In this document: in pieces, positions 19,964-24,125 of the stretch
How the letters are laid out: the number at the start of each line of letters is the position of its first letter
How positions within the stretch are numbered: the first letter of the stretch is position 1
NCBI GenBank assembly: GCA_905397405.1
Contig: CAJPVJ010000500.1
Coordinates: forward strand, 1 to 24,125
Length of the DNA: 24,125 bases
Reading direction: 5' to 3'
Origin: Oppiella nova
Lineage: Eukaryota > Arthropoda > Arachnida > Sarcoptiformes > Oppiidae
Program-made: the position numbers and the translations under genes
Notes under the pieces: model-generated
What the model was told of the DNA's origin: nothing
Database searches by the model: none
The model's input: the letters and a program-made list of their open reading frames with translations, nothing else

Positions 19964-22900
19964 ATGTCATCCAAACTATTCAAGACATTTGGTGAGTATT
20001 TAAATGCTATTTATTTTGTATTATATTGCCATGATCAATTAATGGTACTATGAGTTTACTAGATGTGTTATAATTTTTAATTAGTTTTAATTTACATGAA
20101 TATCTATGCATATAATTAAATGCAATTAAATATAAATACTGAATATAACTAATGTTTATGAATGCAATGATAAACCCATTCAATGACTCAATCCATAAAC
20201 GATTACATAATATTTCCTTTTAAACGATTAAAAAAGTTTATATTTTCAGTCAATTACATGTGTTTTTTAAATAAAAGTTTTTTATCAATTGTAATTTCAA
20301 TGTAATTGTAAACTTCCACTACATTTCAATGCCTTGAAACATGAAAAAGTCTAAAGTGTATAATAAATGTCTAAAAATAGTGTTTGTTTGCAATTTGTTT
20401 TATCAGTGCATGACTTTTAAACCATAGGTTTGGCCCCGAAAACCAATATCTAATACCAAAGTCTTTTTAACCAAACCATTAGGAAACTGATAGCCCGGTG
20501 GGAAAGGTATAAAGTTTACTGCTTTATAGCCCTTTTGGACTCCGGGACACGGGTTTTATATACATACCGTATAAAGTATCATGTATTTAATGAATAACAT
20601 TACATTGGCTTCAATATGATACCACACATGTGTTATTCACATGTCTTTCCCAATGATCAACTGATTAGTTAAACTTTGAAACCGAAAAGTTTTGTTTATT
20701 CCTGGGTTTTGCAAAAATATAGATAATAATTATCATTAGAAAAGGACCCGAAGACGGACAAAGAGAGTACAGATTAATTACAATTAAACTGTAGTTAAGT
20801 GTAGTATTTTAGTATCAGTTTTAACCAGAATTTGCGGTAAATTCTGGTTCTCATTGTTTGCAATACTATCTGATAATCTTATGCATAATATTTGCTTAAG
20901 AATTAAACCATTATTGATTCAAACATAGCTATTGTTTTTGTAGTTATTTGCTATTAATATTAAAATTAATGAATCATATGATTCAAATGTTACAAACTTA
21001 TTTTCTAACCTAAACACCTGTTTTATAAACCAATTTATTATTAATGTGAATTTAATTTAATGCACTTAAATTAGTTTATAAAAGTTATCAATAATTATAA
21101 ACATGTTTACAATAAATTACAGTAAATTAAATTATTTCGAAATTAGTTATTTAATTAAAAACAAATTAAAAGGCTTGTAAACTTGAGATAATGCATATCC
21201 CGGCTAAAATTTCAAACATGTTTATGATTAGCAGTTCCCTACGAGTGATAGTTTTGCAGACAATTTGTTGGGTCCTTAGAAACAGCGATTAAATTGAGAA
21301 TTATATCGCATTTAAATAAATTTATTTTTTAGTAATCTCTCGAAAAACATGATATTTTTAACACAAAACCTAATTAATTACGAGATATTTCCTGATTTAC
21401 TGTATAATACTTGTGTGCATAATGTATTTGAAGGACATGCATGTTATCAAGTGTTTTCCAGACCTTGGAGTTTGCTATTTGAAGGACCTTTGAGGGGAAA
21501 ACATGTGAGAGAATCGCTTATTATTAATATTTTGAAAAACTTTATTCAATAACAACAATCACTATGTTATTCACAAATTGTTTATACACAAGGGTTACAC
21601 AATTGAGACAGTATTTTTTATATTGTATGTAATTTTATTGTTATTGTATTTTCTCGCTCTTTGTTCTGTCGATTGATTTCCTTTTTTCAATGTATTATAA
21701 AAACAATTTTTATCACATAATCTTCGAGTTTATGATAGCGTTTGGGCTGACAGTAGATGATTGTCTCAAAGTCCAGAATATGCCGTTTGAGTGGAGTTTT
21801 AGCGATAAGTTTAGTGGTTTTCTGTCGTAAATTCACTACTAGTCGTCAGTTTGGAGACCAAAATGCATTCATTGAACCGATTTACTGATAATCATTGCAT
21901 ACATAAGGCATTTGTATCGTAAAAAGTATTTACAATAATTTTCACAAAATTTTGTGATTAAAAACATATTTATTAATATAAACCTTAAATTAAATATTGC
22001 ATAACTTGGTAACTTTATAAATTACAAGTTTAAACATTTAAAAAACATTTAAATTAATTACACATAAAATTAAAACAAAAAATTTATTTTTCCAAATCTT
22101 AGGCCAACTATGCCTTCAGAGCAATGCCTTACAGCAGAGGAAAGCCGTCAATGCGTTCAACACATTGATCCGCAACTACTCGGCCGCCGCCTACACCACC
22201 CGATACGCCGACTACGAGACCCTCGAGGTGTCGGCCCCTTTCGATCACGTACTGCACGTCCAGCTGAACCGACCGGACAAACGAAACTCAATGAACCGCG
22301 ACTTCTTCCGCGAAGTCTTCTCGTGTTTCAACGAAATCAATGACGACAAGCAATCGCGAGTTGTGGTCATATCGGGCGCCGGCAAGACCTTCTCGGCCGG
22401 CCTCGACTTCAACGAATGCAAAAATATAGATAATAATTATCATTAGAAAAGGACCCGAAGACGGACAAAGAGAGTACAGATTAATTACAATTAAACTGTA
22501 GTTAAGTGTAGTATTTTAGTATCAGTTTTAACCAGAATTTGCGATAAATTCTGGTTCTCATTGTTTGCAATATTATCTGATAATCTTATGCATAATTATT
22601 TGCTTAAGAATTAAACCATTATTGATTCAAACATAGCTATTGTTTTTGTAGTTATTTGCTATTAATATTAAAATGAATGAATCATATGATTCAAATGTTA
22701 CAAACTTATTTTCTAACCTAAACACCTGTTTTATAAACCAAACAGTACAGTATTATTAATATGAATTTAATTAAATATGCTTTAAGTAGTTTATAAAAGT
22801 TATCAATAATTATAAACATGTTTACAATAAATTACAGTAAATTAAAGTATTTCGAAATTAGTTATTTAATTAAAAACAAATTAAAAGGCTTGTAAACTTG

Positions 22901-24125
22901 AGATAATGCATATCCCGGCTAAAATTTCAAATATGTTTATGATTAGCAGTTCCCTACGAGTGATAGTTTTGCAGACAATTTGTTGGGCCCTTAGAAACAG
23001 CGATTAAATTGAGAATTATATCGCATTTAAATAAATTTATTTTTTAGTAATCTCTCGAAAAACATGATATTTTTAACACAAAACCTAATTAATTACGAGA
23101 TATTTCCTGATTTACTGTATAATACTTGTGTGCATAATGTATTTGAAGGACAGGCATGTTATCAAGTGTTTTCCAGACCTTGGAGTTTGCCATTTGAAGG
23201 ACCTTTGAGGGGAAAACATGTGAGAGTATCGCTTGTTATTAATATTTGAAAAACTTTATTCAATAACAACAACCACTATGTTATTAACAAATTGTTTATA
23301 CGTAAGGGTTACACAATTGTGACAATATTTTTTATATTGTATGTAATTTTATTGTATTTTCTCGCTCTTTGTTCTGTCGATTGATTCCCTTTTTTCAATG
23401 TATTATAAAAACAATTTTTATCACATAATCTGCGAGTTTATGATAGCGTTTGGGCTGACAGTAGATGATTGTCTCAAAGTCCAGAATATGCCGTTTGAGT
23501 GGAGTTTTAGCGATAAGTTTTGTGGTTTTCTGTCGTAAATTCACTACTAGTCGTCAGTTTGGAGACCAAAATGCATTCATTGAACCGATTCACTGATAAT
23601 CATTGCATACATAAGGCATTTGTATCGTAAAAAGTATTTACAATAATTGTCACAAAATTCTATGATTAAAAAACACATTGATTAATATAAACCTTAAATT
23701 AAATATTGCATAACTTTTTAACTTTATAAATTACAAGTTTAAACATTGAAAAAAACATTTAAATTAATTACACATAAAATTAAAACAAAAAATTTATTAT
23801 TTCAAATCTTAGGCCAACTATGCCTTCAGAGCAATGCCTTACAACAGAGGAAAGCCGTCAATGCGTTCAACACATTGATCCGCAACTACTCGGCCGCCGC
23901 TTACACCACCCGATACGCCGAGTACGAGACCCTCCAGGTGTCGGCCCCTTTCGATCACGTACTGCACGTACAGCTGAACCGACCGGACAAACGCAACGCA
24001 ATGAACCGCGACTTCTTCCGCGAAGTCTTCTCGTGTTTCAACGAAATCAATGACGACAAGCAATCGCGAGTTGTGGTCATATCGGGCGCCGGCAAGACCT
24101 TCTCGGCCGGCCTCGACTTCAACGA
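19964..24125 (+). CDS. ECH1: ECH1-like delta(3,5)-delta(2,4)-dienoyl-CoA isomerase, 5' part, truncated by window end
   Basis: Exon 1 is 19964-19991 (MSSKLFKTF plus one base, with a GTGAGT donor). Exon 2 begins after an AG at 23811-23812, runs to the window end, and joins in phase. The protein starts with a basic, serine/alanine-rich leader suited to mitochondrial import. It then enters the crotonase fold: HVLHVQLNRPDKRNAMN, VVVISGAGKTFSAGLDFNE. By family it shifts double bonds of dienoyl-CoA intermediates in beta-oxidation of unsaturated fatty acids, in mitochondria and peroxisomes. The catalytic acidic residues lie beyond the window. A second, truncated copy of exon 2 (22103-22446) lies inside intron 1. 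Splicing to the downstream copy gives the conserved product. The ECH1 subgroup assignment rests on the string around FSAGLDF and the leader; another enoyl-CoA hydratase-like member is possible. Confidence 0.85.
19992..22102 (+). other. ECH1 intron 1 (up to first exon 2 copy)
   Basis: This is a very long intron for this window, where the others are mostly 58-92 nt. 19992-20711 is single copy, with a mixed-composition patch at about 20420-20580. 20712-22102 belongs to the first tandem duplicate. An open frame at 21349-21552 encodes no recognisable protein. The intron includes the hairpin at 20822-20848 and a 14-base palindrome (GAATCATATGATTC) near 20970. Confidence 0.6.
20712..22418 (+). repeat. 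Tandem duplication, unit 1 (about 1707 bp)
   Basis: Unit 1 starts at CAAAAATATAGATAATAATT in intron 1 and ends inside ECH1 exon 2. Unit 2 starts at 22419 with the same sequence and continues to at least 24125. The offset is 1707 bases and the copies differ by a few per cent with small indels. The two bases TG precede the start of both units (20710-20711 and 22417-22418), so the exact breakpoint is ambiguous by two bases. Confidence 0.95.
20822..20848 (+). repeat. Perfect 11-bp stem hairpin in ECH1 intron 1
   Basis: AACCAGAATTT and AAATTCTGGTT pair perfectly around a 5-base loop (GCGGT). The second duplicate has the same stem near 22529-22555 with a changed loop (GCGAT). No known family is recognised. 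Confidence 0.8.
22103..22446 (+). pseudogene. ECH1: Truncated upstream copy of ECH1 exon 2
   Basis: A normal acceptor (AG at 22101-22102) leads into 105 codons of ECH1 sequence in the same phase as the downstream copy. Coding similarity stops at the duplication junction after DFNE (22416). The frame then runs into intronic sequence and ends at TAG 22444-22446 (tail CKNIDNNYH). No GT donor is evident at the junction, so inclusion of this exon should give a short product. Compared with the downstream copy it has D/E, E/Q and S/A changes. The downstream KRNAMN is the conserved form, so this copy appears to be the decaying one. Confidence 0.85.
22419..24125 (+). repeat. Tandem duplication, unit 2 (reaches window end)
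   Basis: Second copy of the 1707-base unit, containing intron sequence (22447-23812) and the intact-looking start of exon 2 (23813 onward). The window ends at the base equivalent to 22415, just before the unit-1 end. Whether exon 2 continues normally past this point is not visible. Confidence 0.95.

Noticed and set aside
21349-21552. 67-codon frame in ECH1 intron 1, repeated at 23064-23249
   Set aside because: Changes between the two copies alter amino acids (H/Q, L/P, E/V, I/V) and one copy has a one-base deletion near the end. There is no sign of coding selection.
1-24125. tRNA, rRNA, CRISPR array, bacterial operon or transposase
   Set aside because: I looked on both strands and saw no cloverleaf with a GTTCRA-type arm, no spaced direct-repeat array and no transposase-like protein. 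The gene structure is eukaryotic.

Overview
The window reads as an arthropod-like nuclear genome segment: AT-rich spacers, short spliceosomal introns (mostly 58-92 nt) with GT/AG ends, and AATAAA signals just downstream of stops. A mite is my best guess, with low confidence and no search behind it.

Layout. 203-352: last exon of an unidentified plus-strand gene. 895-1152 (minus): splicing factor SF3B5. 1995-4651 (plus): TMEM62, a membrane-anchored metallophosphoesterase-like protein in 10 exons. 5504-6784 and 7545-8804 (plus): two intronless F-box/LRR-like genes, A1 and B1. 9217-10688: an inverted copy of the 3' end of TMEM62 and its spacer, running into an 887-base gap (10689-11575). 11576-12370 and 13159-14418 (plus): second copies A2 (cut by the gap) and B2. 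15043-18732 (plus): CC2D2A, a ciliary transition-zone protein in 9 exons. 19964 to the window end: start of ECH1 (dienoyl-CoA isomerase), whose intron 1/exon 2 segment is tandemly duplicated.

The most surprising observation is in TMEM62. Three blocks of roughly 125 bases are written as the base-by-base complement of the expected sequence, without reversal. One block (4146-4272) is proven within the window: it equals the text of the paralogous copy at 10434-10560 read backwards with no complementing, for 127 of 127 bases. The other two (about 2127-2250 and about 2626-2751) break exons 1 and 3 as written. Complementing them in place restores conserved TMEM62 sequence, reading frame, splice sites and all intron phases, giving a 690-residue protein. 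Ordinary inversion gives the reverse complement and cannot produce this. A data-level or synthetic edit is the likeliest cause, but the signal is exact.

The middle of the window (4.6-14.9 kb) is a duplication cluster. A/B F-box gene pairs, a shared 3'-flank module after most genes, inverted arms around A1-B1 and an assembly gap are all present. It is either a real, rapidly evolving F-box family locus or partly unresolved haplotypes. The genes do not form a pathway. SF3B5, TMEM62, CC2D2A and ECH1 look like conserved single genes with the F-box cluster expanded between TMEM62 and CC2D2A.
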